A DNA stretch of 64,000 nucleotides from Mycolicibacterium litorale (GCF_010731695.1 NZ_AP022586.1:3286001-3350000); one strand, 5' to 3'; numbered from the stretch's first letter, positions 9,731-20,108 are shown. Made by a program: numbers and translations. Notes: generated by a model not told the origin, from the sequence alone.

Positions 9731-9759
9731 TTGTTTGCACAGACGGCCACCCATATCGT
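9731..9759 (+). promoter_or_regulatory. Predicted promoter of the DDAH-like/rocD operon, apparently leaderless
   Basis: TTGTTT, a 17-bp spacer and TATCGT end only six bases before the ATG at 9766, so transcription would start at or next to the start codon. No Shine-Dalgarno sequence precedes the ATG, consistent with the leaderless mRNAs that are common in mycobacteria. Confidence 0.5.
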
Positions 9760-9765
9760 CGGTTC

Positions 9766-10584
9766 ATGCCGCTCCGGGTTTCTCGCACACCCACCATCCG
9801 CCACTACGTCATGACCGCTCCGACGTTCTTCAGCGTCGAGTACGCCATCAACCCGTGGATGGACCCCACGACGCCGGTCGACACCCACCGCGCACTCGAC
9901 CAGTGGGACGCCCTGCGCCGCACCTACAAGGAACTCGGGCACACCGTGGAGCTGGTGGAACCGGTCGCCGGTCTCCCCGACATGGTCTACGCCGCCAACG
10001 GCGGAGTCCTGGTGAACGGGAAGGCGGTGGTGGCCCGGTTCGCCCATCCGCAGCGCGCCGCCGAGTCCGACGCCTACGCCGAGTGGATGAGTCGGCACGG
10101 CTACCCGCCGGTCCGTACCGAACACGTCAACGAAGGCCAGGGCGACTTCCTCGCGGCGGGACGAATCCTATTGGGTGGGCACGGCTTCCGCACCGACATC
10201 CGCGCGCACCGGGAGATCGCCCGCGCCGTCGGCATGCCCGTGGTGAGCCTGCGGCTGGTGGATCCGCGCTTCTACCATCTCGACACCGCGCTCACCGTGC
10301 TCGACGACAGCACCGTCGCGTACTACCCGCCGGCCTTCGACGCCCCGTCGTGTCACCGCCTGCGCGAAGTGTTCCCCGACGCCCTCGAGGTCGCCGACGC
10401 CGATGCGCACGTGCTCGGCCTGAACGCCGTGTCCGACGGCTACCACGTCGTGTTGCCGGCCGCGGCAACCGGTTTCGCCGCTCAACTGCGCGCGGCGGGT
10501 TTCCGGCCCGTCGGCGTCGACCTGTCCGAACTGCTCAAAGGGGGCGGCTCGGTCAAATGCTGCACGCTGGAGGTGCATTCATGA
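9766..10584 (+). CDS. Dimethylargininase-like (DDAH/amidinotransferase superfamily) guanidino hydrolase
   Basis: 272-residue member of the pentein (amidinotransferase) superfamily. Typical features are DMVYAANGGVLVNG near residue 75, EGQGDFLAAG near 125, the FYHLDTALTVLD stretch carrying the catalytic His, and the C-terminal GGGSVKCCTLEV with the nucleophilic Cys. Members hydrolyse arginine or methylarginines; with rocD immediately downstream (ATGA overlap) an arginine or ornithine-yielding activity is plausible. Exact substrate cannot be read from sequence. The ATG at 9766 has no ribosome binding site but lies right after a promoter. Confidence 0.85.
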   Translation: MPLRVSRTPTIRHYVMTAPTFFSVEYAINPWMDPTTPVDTHRALDQWDALRRTYKELGHTVELVEPVAGLPDMVYAANGGVLVNGKAVVARFAHPQRAAESDAYAEWMSRHGYPPVRTEHVNEGQGDFLAAGRILLGGHGFRTDIRAHREIARAVGMPVVSLRLVDPRFYHLDTALTVLDDSTVAYYPPAFDAPSCHRLREVFPDALEVADADAHVLGLNAVSDGYHVVLPAAATGFAAQLRAAGFRPVGVDLSELLKGGGSVKCCTLEVHS

Positions 10585-11807
10585 CCGTCACCGATCACCC
10601 GGCCGCCACCGAGGCGGTGATCGCGGCCGACGGCCGCCACGTCGCGCACAACTACTCCCCGCTGCCCGTGGTGGCCGCGGCCGCGGAGGGCGCCTGGATC
10701 ACCGACGTGGAGGGGCGCCGTTACCTCGACTGCCTGGCGGCGTACTCGGCCGTGAACTTCGGCCACCGCCACCCGCGGATCGTCGCGGCCGCACACGCCC
10801 AACTCGACGCGGTCACCCTGGTCAGCCGGGCGTTCCACTCCGACCGCCTGGCGCCGTTCTGCGAGGCCCTGGCCGGGTTGTGCGGCAAAGACATGGTGCT
10901 GCCGATGAACACCGGCGCCGAGGCCGTCGAGAGCGGCATCAAGGTCGCCCGCAAATGGGGCACCGACGTCAAGGGCGTGCCCGCCGGCCGCGGCACGATC
11001 ATCGTGGCGCGCAACAACTTCCACGGCCGCACCACCACGATCATCAGCTTCTCCGACGACGACACCGCACGGCGGGGCTTCGGTCCGTACACGCCCGGGT
11101 TCCGGGCCGTTCCGTTCGGGGATGCCGATGCTCTGGCCGCCGCCGTCGACGTTGACACGGTGGCGGTGCTGCTGGAACCGATCCAGGGCGAGGCCGGCAT
11201 CATCGTTCCGCCCGACGATTACCTGCCCCGCGTGCGCCGCATCTGTACCGACCGCGGTGTCCTGCTGATCGCCGACGAGATCCAGTCGGGGCTGGCGCGC
11301 ACGGGACGTACCTTCGCCTGCGATCACTGGGGCGTCGTCCCCGACCTCTATCTGCTCGGCAAGGCGCTCGGCGGCGGCGTCGTACCGGTCTCGGCGGTGG
11401 TGGGCGACGGCGACGTGCTCGGGGTGCTGCACCCCGGTGAGCACGGGTCGACCTTCGGCGGCAACCCGCTGGCCGCGGCGGTCGGCTCCACGGTGGTCGA
11501 CCTGCTCCGCACCGGTGAGTTCCAGCGCAGCGCAACCGAACTCGGGAAGCGTCTGCACGAGCGGCTGGCGGACCTGCGCGGCCGCGGTGTGCTGGCGGTG
11601 CGGGGCAAGGGGCTGTGGGCGGGTGTCGACGTGGACCCCGCCCTGGGCACGGGCAAGCTGATCAGCCATGCGCTGGCCGAACGCGGTGTGCTGGTCAAGG
11701 ACACCCACGGCTCGACGCTGCGGTTCGCTCCGCCGCTGGTGATCACCGCCGACGAAATCGACTGGGCGGTCGACCGGTTCGCCGCGGTGCTGGCCGAACG
11801 ACGTTAG
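10581..11807 (+). CDS. rocD: Ornithine--oxo-acid aminotransferase RocD
   Basis: 408-residue class-III PLP aminotransferase that converts ornithine and 2-oxoglutarate to glutamate semialdehyde and glutamate in arginine catabolism. Visible are FGHRHPRIVAAAHAQ, the substrate loop MNTGAEAVESGIKVARKW, LLIADEIQSGLARTG with the PLP Asp, and LLGKALGGG with the Schiff-base Lys. M. tuberculosis has this gene split in two, whereas here it is intact. It is coupled to the upstream DDAH-like gene and its stop faces the next gene's stop with one base between them. Confidence 0.94.
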   Translation: MTVTDHPAATEAVIAADGRHVAHNYSPLPVVAAAAEGAWITDVEGRRYLDCLAAYSAVNFGHRHPRIVAAAHAQLDAVTLVSRAFHSDRLAPFCEALAGLCGKDMVLPMNTGAEAVESGIKVARKWGTDVKGVPAGRGTIIVARNNFHGRTTTIISFSDDDTARRGFGPYTPGFRAVPFGDADALAAAVDVDTVAVLLEPIQGEAGIIVPPDDYLPRVRRICTDRGVLLIADEIQSGLARTGRTFACDHWGVVPDLYLLGKALGGGVVPVSAVVGDGDVLGVLHPGEHGSTFGGNPLAAAVGSTVVDLLRTGEFQRSATELGKRLHERLADLRGRGVLAVRGKGLWAGVDVDPALGTGKLISHALAERGVLVKDTHGSTLRFAPPLVITADEIDWAVDRFAAVLAERR

Positions 11808-11808
11808 C

Positions 11809-12678
<870 letters not shown>

Positions 12679-12707
12679 TCAGACTGCCGACAGGCTAACA
12701 GCAGAAC

Positions 12708-12721
12708 TGAAACGTGTTCTA
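12708..12721 (-). promoter_or_regulatory. KstR-type operator upstream of the MFT-coupled SDR
   Basis: Read on the minus strand the site is TAGAACACGTTTCA, an exact fit to the published KstR consensus TNNAACNNGTTNNA. It lies in the 123-bp divergent region between the SDR and the universal stress gene. KstR is the TetR repressor of steroid-degradation genes; that it acts here is inference. Confidence 0.6.
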
Positions 12722-12786
12722 GCAACGCTGCGTGACCGCCCGGCTTCGGGCGCATACCATCGGTCGAAATCAAGGGAGGTTCAGCC

Positions 12787-13620
12787 ATGCCCATTGGCGT
12801 GCTCATCGGATTCGACGGCTCACCGGCCGCGACCGCCGCAATCGAGGTGGCCGGGCGGCTGCTCCCGCAAGCCCACGCCTGGGTGGCGCACCTGTGGACA
12901 CCTCCCTTCGCCAGCGAGCCGTTGCGCAGGCGCCTGCGCGCGAGTGTGGGCAGCGCAAGCGAACTGGTCGAGCGGACCGAACTCGAAGGTGAACGGGAGG
13001 CCCAGCGCCTCGCGAGCACCGGGACCACCCTGGCCCGGGCCGCCGGCCTCGACGCCGAGCCGCTCGTGAAGCAGACCTTCGGCGGCGAGGGTCTGGTGCT
13101 GGCCCAACTCGCCGAGCAGGTGGCCGCCGATCTGGTGTTGGTCGGCTCCCGCGGGCTCGGCGGCGCGCAGGCCATCATGGGCAGCGTCTCGGACACCGCC
13201 GTGCACTACGCGTCCCGCCCGACGCTGGTGGCTCCCGCGCCGATGCTGGCCGACGAGTACGACGCGCTGGCCGAGGGTCCCGTCGTCGTCGGCTGGGACG
13301 GTTCGGGCGGGGCGAGGACCGCGCTGGCCGCCGCGCAACACCTCTTCCCCGCTCGTCAGATCGTCGCGGCGTCGATCGGGCAGGGTGTCGCCGAGACCCC
13401 GCCGGACGGCGTGACCATCGAACACCTCGACGCCCCTTCGGGTGCCAAGGAGGGCGCGGTCGCCGATGCGCTGACCGCGTTCGCCGCGCACCGCAGAGCC
13501 GCGGTCGTCGCGGTGGGTTCCCGCGGACAGTCCGCGGTGCGCCAGGTGCTGCTTGGCAGCGTCGCGCGCGCGACGCTGCGTTCGGCGCACCGTCCCGTAC
13601 TCGTGGTGCCCGGCCCCTAG
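12787..13620 (+). CDS. Universal stress protein with two UspA domains
   Basis: 277 residues containing two UspA folds, about 1-140 and 155-277. Each has an ATP-binding-type signature: GSRGLGGAQAIMGSVSDTAVHYA in the first and GSRGQSAVRQVLLGSVARATLR in the second, together with N-terminal GFDGSPAA and GWDGSGGA. Mycobacteria carry many such tandem proteins, often induced in hypoxia or stasis. It is preceded by AGGGAGG. Its stop codon abuts that of the convergent SHOCT gene with no spacer. Confidence 0.9.
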   Translation: MPIGVLIGFDGSPAATAAIEVAGRLLPQAHAWVAHLWTPPFASEPLRRRLRASVGSASELVERTELEGEREAQRLASTGTTLARAAGLDAEPLVKQTFGGEGLVLAQLAEQVAADLVLVGSRGLGGAQAIMGSVSDTAVHYASRPTLVAPAPMLADEYDALAEGPVVVGWDGSGGARTALAAAQHLFPARQIVAASIGQGVAETPPDGVTIEHLDAPSGAKEGAVADALTAFAAHRRAAVVAVGSRGQSAVRQVLLGSVARATLRSAHRPVLVVPGP

Positions 13621-14445
13621 CTACAGCGCTTCGATGATCTGCTGACGCTTGGCGGTGTATTCGGCGTCGGTGATCGCACCGGTCGCGCGCAGCGTCTCGA
13701 GTTCCTGCAGGCGCTGCGCGGTCGAGGGACCCGTCGGCGCGCTCATCGGTGCGCTCGGCGCCATCGCGGCCGGCGCGGGCATCTGCCTGGCGGCCTGGCG
13801 CACGACCGCCTGAACATGTTGTCGGGCAGTCGGATTCGCGCGCAGGTCGATCATGTTGTCCATGCCGATGCCGTGCGTCTTGAGGATCTGCAGGATCTCG
13901 AGCAGCGGGCCGGCCTGGCCGGTGAGGTCGTAGGTCTGGTTGTCCTCGGACACCGTGAACGTCGCAGGCATCAGTCCGCCGACCAGTGCGCTTCTGTCCC
14001 AGTCGATCTGGTACTCGTTCGTGGCGGGGTCCACGATGACGACGAGCTTGCGGTTGGTGATCAGGGGCAGCCGGGAGACCGTCGCCACCACGCGATCCTG
14101 CGCGGTGAACGGTGTCAGGCCGGGTCCGCTGATCTGCAGGTCCAGTTTGACCAGCGGCTGTTCGTTGATCCGGGTGTTGGTGTCGTGGACGGCGGTGATC
14201 TGGGCCAGCCCCAGCACGCCGCGCGCCTCGAGTTCCGCGGTCTTCGCCGCGGAGTGGGCGCCGAACGCGGTGATGCCCAACGCGATCAGCACATCGGCCG
14301 CGGTGATCAGCAGCCCGGTCCAGAACATCCACTCCATCATCGGATCGGGTCCGGCCAGGAAGTAGATGGCGAGGAAGATCGGGCCGACGATGCCGCACAG
14401 CAGGACGAACAGCTGAATGCGGATGTAGCGCCAGAAAGTCGACAT
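13621..14445 (-). CDS. Membrane protein with C-terminal SHOCT domain
   Basis: 274 residues. Two hydrophobic segments near the N-terminus (IQLFVLLCGIVGPIFLAIYF and FWTGLLITAADVLIALGITA) form a membrane hairpin. A soluble middle part follows, then a Pro/Ala-rich linker (QMPAPAAMAPSAPMSAP) and a C-terminal SHOCT motif (LQELETLRATGAITDAEYTAKR). SHOCT is a short oligomerisation module. The ATG at 14445 is preceded by AGGAG. Function unknown. Confidence 0.82.
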   Translation of the reverse strand: MSTFWRYIRIQLFVLLCGIVGPIFLAIYFLAGPDPMMEWMFWTGLLITAADVLIALGITAFGAHSAAKTAELEARGVLGLAQITAVHDTNTRINEQPLVKLDLQISGPGLTPFTAQDRVVATVSRLPLITNRKLVVIVDPATNEYQIDWDRSALVGGLMPATFTVSEDNQTYDLTGQAGPLLEILQILKTHGIGMDNMIDLRANPTARQHVQAVVRQAARQMPAPAAMAPSAPMSAPTGPSTAQRLQELETLRATGAITDAEYTAKRQQIIEAL

Positions 14446-14525
14446 GGCCAGGCTCCTGTGGTTCGCGCGGGCGAACACAGACTAGCCGCAACCTGGGACG
14501 CGAGGCCCGGGAAAAGTGGGAAACC

Positions 14526-15344
14526 TCAGCCGGCGGCGACGGCGATCGTGTCGGCGGTGGGCGCCGGGCCGAGCAACTGGTACAGCGGCGCGGTCCAGGT
14601 GTATCCGCCGCCGGCGGCCCGGGCGTAGCTGGTGTGCACGGCCACCCCGGTCGCCGTCACTTCCTCGGCGTCGGGGTCGTAGTCGCAGACCGCGTCGCCG
14701 AGATCGCACACGCTGATCGTGCGGGCCCCCACGTGCGGGGGCAGCGGGGCCGGCGCGTGCGCGAGGATCGGCCAGTCCTGGGCGACGCCCTTGCCTGCGC
14801 CGGGCACCGTGGTGACCGAGCCGAGGTTGAGCGTCGGGTCGGTGGGCAGCCGGTCGCCGTCGGCGATCAGCAGCGCGCCGGCCAGGTTCGGGCTGGCGCC
14901 GAGGGCGTGCAGATTGCGGTGGACGACCATCGCGCCCTGCGAGTAGCCGGCGAGCACCACCTTGGTGGTCGGGCACTGCTGCACGAATGTCGCGTACTGG
15001 GTGGCCAGGGCCGAGGTGCCGGCGTCGACGCTGCTGATGAAACCGGCCCAGTCCATGATCCCGCCGTCCTCGGGGACCTCGGTCGCGGGGTACACCACCG
15101 CCTCGGACGTCATGGTGCGACCGTCGCGGGCGAGCAGCTGCTCGAGGTCGGCGCGCGAGCGGGCGACCACGCGGCCCATCCCGTCGTTCATCGAGACCTC
15201 GGCGCCCCGCTCACCGGAGCCGGCGGCCCCGATCCAGTGAACGTCGGGGCACTGCGGCTGGGCCTGCGCGGTGCCGGCCAACCCGACAAGAGCGACCCCA
15301 CCGACGGCGACTGCACCGGCCAATGCGCGAAGACGACGAAACAC
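14526..15344 (-). CDS. Secreted cutinase-family esterase
   Basis: 272-residue alpha/beta hydrolase with a signal peptide (FRRLRALAGAVAVGGVALVG, cleavage after AQA). The nucleophile elbow is GYSQGA, the oxyanion region is WIGAAGSGERG, and the Asp/His side is CDLGDAVCDYD followed by VAVHTSY. Paired cysteines indicate extracellular disulfides. Mycobacterial relatives (Culp) act on lipids and esters. The GTG at 15344, preceded by AGGAAGGG, places the signal peptide correctly; upstream starts would extend into the tuf terminator region. Confidence 0.87.
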   Translation of the reverse strand: MFRRLRALAGAVAVGGVALVGLAGTAQAQPQCPDVHWIGAAGSGERGAEVSMNDGMGRVVARSRADLEQLLARDGRTMTSEAVVYPATEVPEDGGIMDWAGFISSVDAGTSALATQYATFVQQCPTTKVVLAGYSQGAMVVHRNLHALGASPNLAGALLIADGDRLPTDPTLNLGSVTTVPGAGKGVAQDWPILAHAPAPLPPHVGARTISVCDLGDAVCDYDPDAEEVTATGVAVHTSYARAAGGGYTWTAPLYQLLGPAPTADTIAVAAG

Positions 15345-15417
15345 GAACCCCAACCCTTCCTCGACCACTGCGGTGAACATCGGCCCGGCGGGCGCGGGTG
15401 TTACAGGCAAGCAAAAC

Positions 15418-15443
15418 GGCGCCCACCCCGAGGGGTGGGCGCC
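15418..15443 (-). terminator. Intrinsic terminator of the str operon, downstream of tuf
   Basis: A perfect 12-bp stem (GGCGCCCACCCC paired with GGGGTGGGCGCC) with a two-base loop lies 17 bases past the tuf stop. On the minus strand it is followed by GTTTTGC, a short U-tract. It separates tuf from the downstream cutinase gene. Confidence 0.85.
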
Positions 15444-15459
15444 GCTTCGGCGTATCGAC

Positions 15460-16650
15460 TTACTTGTGGATCTTCGTCACGCGGCCGGCGCCGACGGTAC
15501 GGCCACCCTCACGGATGGCGAACCGCAGGCCCTCGTCCATGGCGACGGGCTGGATCAGCTTGACGGAGATGTCGGTGTTGTCACCGGGCATCACCATCTC
15601 GGTGCCCTCGGGGAGGGTCACGACGCCGGTCACGTCCGTGGTGCGGAAGTAGAACTGCGGACGGTAGTTGTTGAAGAACGGCGTGTGGCGGCCACCCTCG
15701 TCCTTGGACAGGATGTAGACCTGGCCGTCGAACTCGGTGTGCGGGGTGGTGGTGCCGGGCTTCACGACGACCTGGCCGCGCTCGACGTCCTCACGCTTGA
15801 TACCGCGCAGCAGCAGACCGACGTTGTCGCCGGCCTGGCCCTGGTCGAGCAGCTTGCGGAACATCTCGACACCGGTGACCGTGGTCTTGGTGGTGCCGGG
15901 GCGGATGCCGACGATCTCGACTTCCTCGTTCACGTTGACCACGCCGCGCTCCACACGACCGGTGACCACGGTGCCGCGGCCGGTGATCGTGAAGACGTCC
16001 TCGACGGGCATCAGGAACGGACGGTCGGTGTCGCGGACCGGGTCCGGGATCGACTCGTCGACCGCGTCCATGAGCTCCTCGACGGACTTGACCCACTTCT
16101 CGTCACCCTCGAGCGCCTTGAGCGCCGAGACGCGCACGACCGGGGCGTCCTCGTCGAAGTCCTGGGCGGCCAGCAGTTCGCGGACCTCCATCTCGACGAG
16201 CTCGATGAGCTCCTCGTCGTCGACCGCGTCCGACTTGTTCAGCGCGACCAGGATGTAGGGCACGCCGACCTGGCGGGCCAGCAGCACGTGCTCGCGGGTC
16301 TGCGGCATCGGGCCGTCGGTCGCGGCGACCACCAGGATCGCGCCGTCCATCTGGGCGGCACCGGTGATCATGTTCTTGATGTAGTCGGCGTGACCGGGGG
16401 CGTCGACGTGCGCGTAGTGACGCTTCTCGGTCTGGTACTCCACGTGGGAGATGTTGATCGTGATGCCGCGCTGACGCTCCTCAGGCGCATTGTCGATCTG
16501 GTCGAATGCGCGCGACTCGTTCAACTCGGGGTATTTGTCGTGCAGAACCTTGGTGATAGCCGCGGTCAGCGTGGTCTTGCCGTGGTCAACGTGACCGATG
16601 GTCCCGATGTTGACGTGCGGCTTCGTCCGCTCGAACTTCGCCTTCGCCAC
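15460..16650 (-). CDS. tuf: Translation elongation factor EF-Tu
   Basis: 396-residue GTPase that delivers aminoacyl-tRNA to the ribosome. G1 motif [11 protein letters not shown]3 DAPGHADY, G4 NKSD and the RGITI switch-I segment are all present, followed by the two beta-barrel domains ending [11 protein letters not shown]. It is the last gene of the str operon, 81 bp after fusA, with an AGGAGG-type ribosome binding site upstream of the ATG. Confidence 0.99.
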   Translation of the reverse strand: MAKAKFERTKPHVNIGTIGHVDHGKTTLTAAITKVLHDKYPELNESRAFDQIDNAPEERQRGITINISHVEYQTEKRHYAHVDAPGHADYIKNMITGAAQMDGAILVVAATDGPMPQTREHVLLARQVGVPYILVALNKSDAVDDEELIELVEMEVRELLAAQDFDEDAPVVRVSALKALEGDEKWVKSVEELMDAVDESIPDPVRDTDRPFLMPVEDVFTITGRGTVVTGRVERGVVNVNEEVEIVGIRPGTTKTTVTGVEMFRKLLDQGQAGDNVGLLLRGIKREDVERGQVVVKPGTTTPHTEFDGQVYILSKDEGGRHTPFFNNYRPQFYFRTTDVTGVVTLPEGTEMVMPGDNTDISVKLIQPVAMDEGLRFAIREGGRTVGAGRVTKIHK

Positions 16651-16731
16651 TTGTGTGTCCTCCTGGACTTGTTGGTGCTTGTTACAGCAGGGGTGAGTTT
16701 CTTCAGTTGTGTGGCCCGAGGGCCACCGGCC

Positions 16732-18837
16732 TTACTGGCCGGTCGCCTTCGCGATGATCTCCTTCGACACGTTCGCCGGAACCTCGGCGTACGAGTCGAA
16801 CACCATGGAGTAGTTCGCCCGGCCCTGGGTCTTCGACCGAAGGTCGCCGACGTAGCCGAACATCTCCGACAGCGGCACTTGCGCCTTGACGACGCGCGCA
16901 CCGGCCCGCTCCTCCATGGCCTGGATCTGACCACGGCGGGAGTTCAAGTCGCCGATGACGTCACCCATGTAGTCCTCGGGTGTGGTCACCTCGACAGCCA
17001 TGATGGGTTCGAGGATCACCGGCTGAGCCGCCTGGGCGGCCTTCTTCAGTGCCTGCGAACCGGCGACCTTGAACGCCATTTCCGAGGAGTCGACCTCGTG
17101 GTAGGCGCCGTCGAGCAGGGTCACCTTGATGTTCACCAGCGGGTAGCCGGCGAGCACGCCGTACTGCATGGCGTCCTGCGCACCGGCATCCACCGACGGA
17201 ATGTACTCGCGCGGGATGCGGCCACCGGTGACCTTGTTCTCGAACTCGTAGGTCGCACCGTCCTCGCCGTGGAACGGCTCGAGGTTGATGATGACCTTCG
17301 CGAACTGGCCGGAGCCACCCGTCTGCTTCTTGTGGGTGAACTCGACCTTTTCCACCGGACGGCGGATGGTCTCGCGGTAGGCGACCTGCGGCTTGCCGAC
17401 GTTGGCCTCGACCTTGAACTCGCGGCGCATGCGGTCGACCAGGATGTCGAGGTGGAGCTCGCCCATACCGCCGATGACGGTCTGGCCGGTCTCGTCGTCC
17501 TGGTGGACCTTGAACGTCGGATCCTCTTCGGCCAGCTTCTGGATCGCTGTGCCGAGCTTCTCCTGGTCGCTCTTGGTCTTGGGCTCGATGGCCACCTCGA
17601 TCACCGGATCGGGGAAGGTCATCGACTCGAGCACGATCTGCTGGTTCGGATCGCTCAGGGTGTCACCGGTGGTGGTGTCCTTCAGCCCGATCACGGCGTA
17701 GATGTGGCCGGCCGAGGCCCGCTCCACCGGGTTCTCCTTGTTGGAGTGCATCTGGAACAGCTTGCCCAGCCGTTCCTTCTTGCCCTTGGTGGCGTTGATG
17801 ACCTGGCTGCCGGATTCCACGGTGCCCGAGTAGACGCGCACGTAGGTCAGCTTGCCGAAGAACGGGTGCGTGGCGACCTTGAAGGCCAGCGCCGAGAACG
17901 GCTCGTCGACCGACGGGTTGCGCGTGATCAGCTCGTCTTCCTTGCCGGGCACGTGGCCTTCGGCGGGCGGGACGTCCAGCGGCGACGGCAGGTAGTCGAT
18001 GACGGCGTCCAGCATGGGCTGCACGCCCTTGTTCTTGAACGCGCTGCCGCACAGCACCAGGTAGGCCTCGGAGCTGATGGTCAGCTTGCGCAGCGCACCC
18101 TTGATCTCGTCGATCGAGAGCTCTTCGCCGCCGAGGTACTTCTCGAGCAGCGCCTCGTCGGTCTCGGCGGCCGCCTCGATCAGCTTGAGGCGGTACTCCT
18201 CGGCACGCTCGGCCAGATCGGCCGGGATGTCGATGACGTCGTACTTCTCACCGAGCTTGGCCTCGGCGCTCCATACCTTGGCCTTCATCTCGACCAGGTC
18301 GACAACGCCGGCGAAGTCGCCCTCGGCGCCGATCGGCAGCTGGATCGGGATGACGTTGGCGCCGAGGCGCTCCTCCATGGTGCGCACGGAGAAGTAGAAG
18401 TCCGCGCCGAGCTTGTCCATCTTGTTGACGAAGCAGATGCGCGGGACGTTGTACTTGTCCGCCTGCCGCCAGACCTGCTCGGACTGCGGCTCGACACCTT
18501 CTTTGCCGTCGAAGACGGCGACGGCACCGTCGAGCACGCGCAGGCTGCGCTCCACCTCGACGGTGAAGTCGACGTGCCCGGGGGTGTCGATCAGGTTGAT
18601 CTGGTTGTCGTTCCAGAAGCACGTCGTCGCGGCGGAGGTGATGGTGATCCCCCGCTCCTGCTCCTGCTCCATCCAGTCCATGGTGGCCGCGCCATCGTGA
18701 ACCTCACCGATCTTGTAGCTGATACCGGTGTAGTAGAGGATGCGCTCGGTCGTCGTCGTCTTACCGGCGTCGATGTGCGCCATGATTCCGATGTTGCGGA
18801 CCTTGTTCAGGTCGGTCAACACGTCCTTCTGTGCCAC
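16732..18837 (-). CDS. fusA: Translation elongation factor EF-G
   Basis: 701-residue translocase GTPase. G1 [28 protein letters not shown] and NKMDKLGAD are present, then the domain II-V features including GMGELHLDI and the C-terminal [11 protein letters not shown]. It starts with GTG at 18837. It sits between rpsG and tuf in the str operon, about 86 bp after rpsG. Confidence 0.99.
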   Translation of the reverse strand: MAQKDVLTDLNKVRNIGIMAHIDAGKTTTTERILYYTGISYKIGEVHDGAATMDWMEQEQERGITITSAATTCFWNDNQINLIDTPGHVDFTVEVERSLRVLDGAVAVFDGKEGVEPQSEQVWRQADKYNVPRICFVNKMDKLGADFYFSVRTMEERLGANVIPIQLPIGAEGDFAGVVDLVEMKAKVWSAEAKLGEKYDVIDIPADLAERAEEYRLKLIEAAAETDEALLEKYLGGEELSIDEIKGALRKLTISSEAYLVLCGSAFKNKGVQPMLDAVIDYLPSPLDVPPAEGHVPGKEDELITRNPSVDEPFSALAFKVATHPFFGKLTYVRVYSGTVESGSQVINATKGKKERLGKLFQMHSNKENPVERASAGHIYAVIGLKDTTTGDTLSDPNQQIVLESMTFPDPVIEVAIEPKTKSDQEKLGTAIQKLAEEDPTFKVHQDDETGQTVIGGMGELHLDILVDRMRREFKVEANVGKPQVAYRETIRRPVEKVEFTHKKQTGGSGQFAKVIINLEPFHGEDGATYEFENKVTGGRIPREYIPSVDAGAQDAMQYGVLAGYPLVNIKVTLLDGAYHEVDSSEMAFKVAGSQALKKAAQAAQPVILEPIMAVEVTTPEDYMGDVIGDLNSRRGQIQAMEERAGARVVKAQVPLSEMFGYVGDLRSKTQGRANYSMVFDSYAEVPANVSKEIIAKATGQ

Positions 18838-18923
18838 AGAAGTCTTCCCACTCTCGCTTGCTCGATTGCTGTTGTCAGCCGTTGCCGCACACGCCGGCGG
18901 CTACCCTGCAGCCGGCGCGGTGA

Positions 18924-19394
18924 TCACCAGCGGTAGTGCGCGAAGGCGCGGTTGGCCTCGGCCATCTTGTGGGTGTCCTCACGCCGTTTGACGGCGGCAC
19001 CCAGGCCATTGCTGGCGTCGAGGATCTCGTTGGCCAGACGCTCGATCATGGTCTTCTCCCGACGCGCCTTCGAGAAGCTCACCAGCCACCGCAGGGCCAG
19101 CGTCACGGAACGATCGGGACGAACCTCGACCGGCACCTGATAGGTGGCGCCACCGACGCGGCGGCTGCGCACCTCGAGGGCGGGCTTGACGTTGTCGAGA
19201 GCGCGCTTCAGGGTGACCACCGGATCGGTGCCCGTCTTGTCACGGGCCTGTTCGAGCGCACCATAAACAATGCGTTCGGCCAGCGATTTCTTCCCGTCCA
19301 GCAGCACTTTGTTGACCAGCTGGGTGACCAGCTGCGACCCGTAGACCGGATCGTTGACCAGCGGACGCTTGGGTGCGGGGCCCTTGCGCGGCAT
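18924..19394 (-). CDS. rpsG: 30S ribosomal protein S7
   Basis: 156 residues, full length for the family ([20 protein letters not shown] at the N-terminus, [15 protein letters not shown] and [11 protein letters not shown] towards the end). Primary 16S rRNA-binding protein that organises the 30S head. Its ATG overlaps the rpsL stop by one base (TGATG), so the two are translationally coupled. Confidence 0.99.
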   Translation of the reverse strand: MPRKGPAPKRPLVNDPVYGSQLVTQLVNKVLLDGKKSLAERIVYGALEQARDKTGTDPVVTLKRALDNVKPALEVRSRRVGGATYQVPVEVRPDRSVTLALRWLVSFSKARREKTMIERLANEILDASNGLGAAVKRREDTHKMAEANRAFAHYRW

Positions 19395-19768
19395 CAGCTC
19401 TTCTCCTTCTTGGCGCCGTAGCGGCTGCGCGCTTGCTTGCGGTTCTTCACACCCTGGGTGTCGAGCGAACCGCGGATGATCTTGTAACGCACACCGGGGA
19501 GGTCCTTCACACGACCACCACGCACCAGCACCATGGAGTGCTCCTGCAGGTTGTGGCCCTCACCGGGGATGTAGGCGGTGACCTCGACCTGGCTGGTCAG
19601 CTTCACGCGCGCGACCTTGCGAAGCGCCGAGTTCGGCTTCTTCGGGGTGGTCGTGTACACGCGGGTGCACACGCCGCGACGCTGCGGGCTGCCCTTGAGG
19701 GCCGCGGTCTTCACCTTGGCGATCTTGTCGCGGCGACCCTTGCGGACCAGCTGGTTGATGGTTGGCAT
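19394..19768 (-). CDS. rpsL: 30S ribosomal protein S12
   Basis: 124 residues, full length, [15 protein letters not shown] at the N-terminus. Residues 43 and 88, the two positions mutated in streptomycin-resistant mycobacteria, are both Lys ([10 protein letters not shown] and GGRVKDLPG), so the protein has the susceptible genotype. It is the first gene of the str operon, preceded by a leader of about 265 bases. Confidence 0.99.
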
Positions 19769-19800
19769 GTACCGGCTTTCTGTGTTGCTTCTGTTTCGTT

Positions 19801-19852
19801 GTTCTGCGTCGTTGTTCTGCGTCGTTGTTCTGCGTCGTTGTTCTGCGTCGTT
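19801..19852. repeat. Four perfect tandem copies of a 13-bp unit in the rpsL leader
   Basis: GTTCTGCGTCGTT is repeated four times head to tail (AACGACGCAGAAC on the transcribed strand), with partial copies on both sides (TTTCGTT before, GTGTACTGCGTC after). It lies 33 bases upstream of the rpsL start codon, inside the predicted transcript. Copy number is likely to vary between strains. Confidence 0.95.
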
Positions 19853-20039
19853 GTGTACTGCGTCAAGTCTCTGTACTGCTGTTTCACCCCGGTCGCTTAC
19901 CCCGCGTCCGGGCGTGTCGCACGCGCACACCTCGAAGCCGTTCCGCTGCGTGGTAGACATGCGAATTGGCCCGGCATGTGGGCATGCTGTCTGGTTTGCA
20001 CCCCGTCGCATGCGCCTCGACGGCCAGGCACGATCCCCC

Positions 20040-20068
20040 ACAATACCAGGGTGGCCCCGTCGCTCCAA
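20040..20068 (-). promoter_or_regulatory. Promoter of the str operon
   Basis: On the minus strand TTGGAG, a 17-bp spacer and TATTGT form a near-consensus SigA promoter. The -10 is identical to that found before rpoB in this window. Transcription would start near 20033, giving a leader of about 265 bases to rpsL. Confidence 0.6.
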
Positions 20069-20108
20069 AAGTCGTTGCGCCCGCGACGCGCAGCGCGCTG
20101 ACCGGCGC

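Larger units (their letters stand above)
19769..20108 (-). promoter_or_regulatory. rpsL leader and upstream intergenic region
   Basis: This 340-bp gene-free stretch carries the str promoter (20040-20068), the predicted transcript leader, and a 13-bp tandem repeat (19801-19852). Short open frames through the repeat are low-complexity (repeating Cys-Ser-Ala-Ser-Leu-Phe) and I do not regard them as genes. Nothing else recognisable was seen. Confidence 0.7.

Noticed and set aside
15271..18936. Long open plus-strand frame opposite tuf and fusA
   Set aside because: It is antisense to two certain genes; its low-complexity Asp/Leu/Val/Arg protein is typical of codon-biased high-GC antisense frames.
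19762..19956. Short frame with a repeated Cys-Ser-Ala-Ser-Leu-Phe peptide
   Set aside because: It is the translation of the 13-bp tandem repeat in the rpsL leader on the opposite strand; no ribosome binding site.
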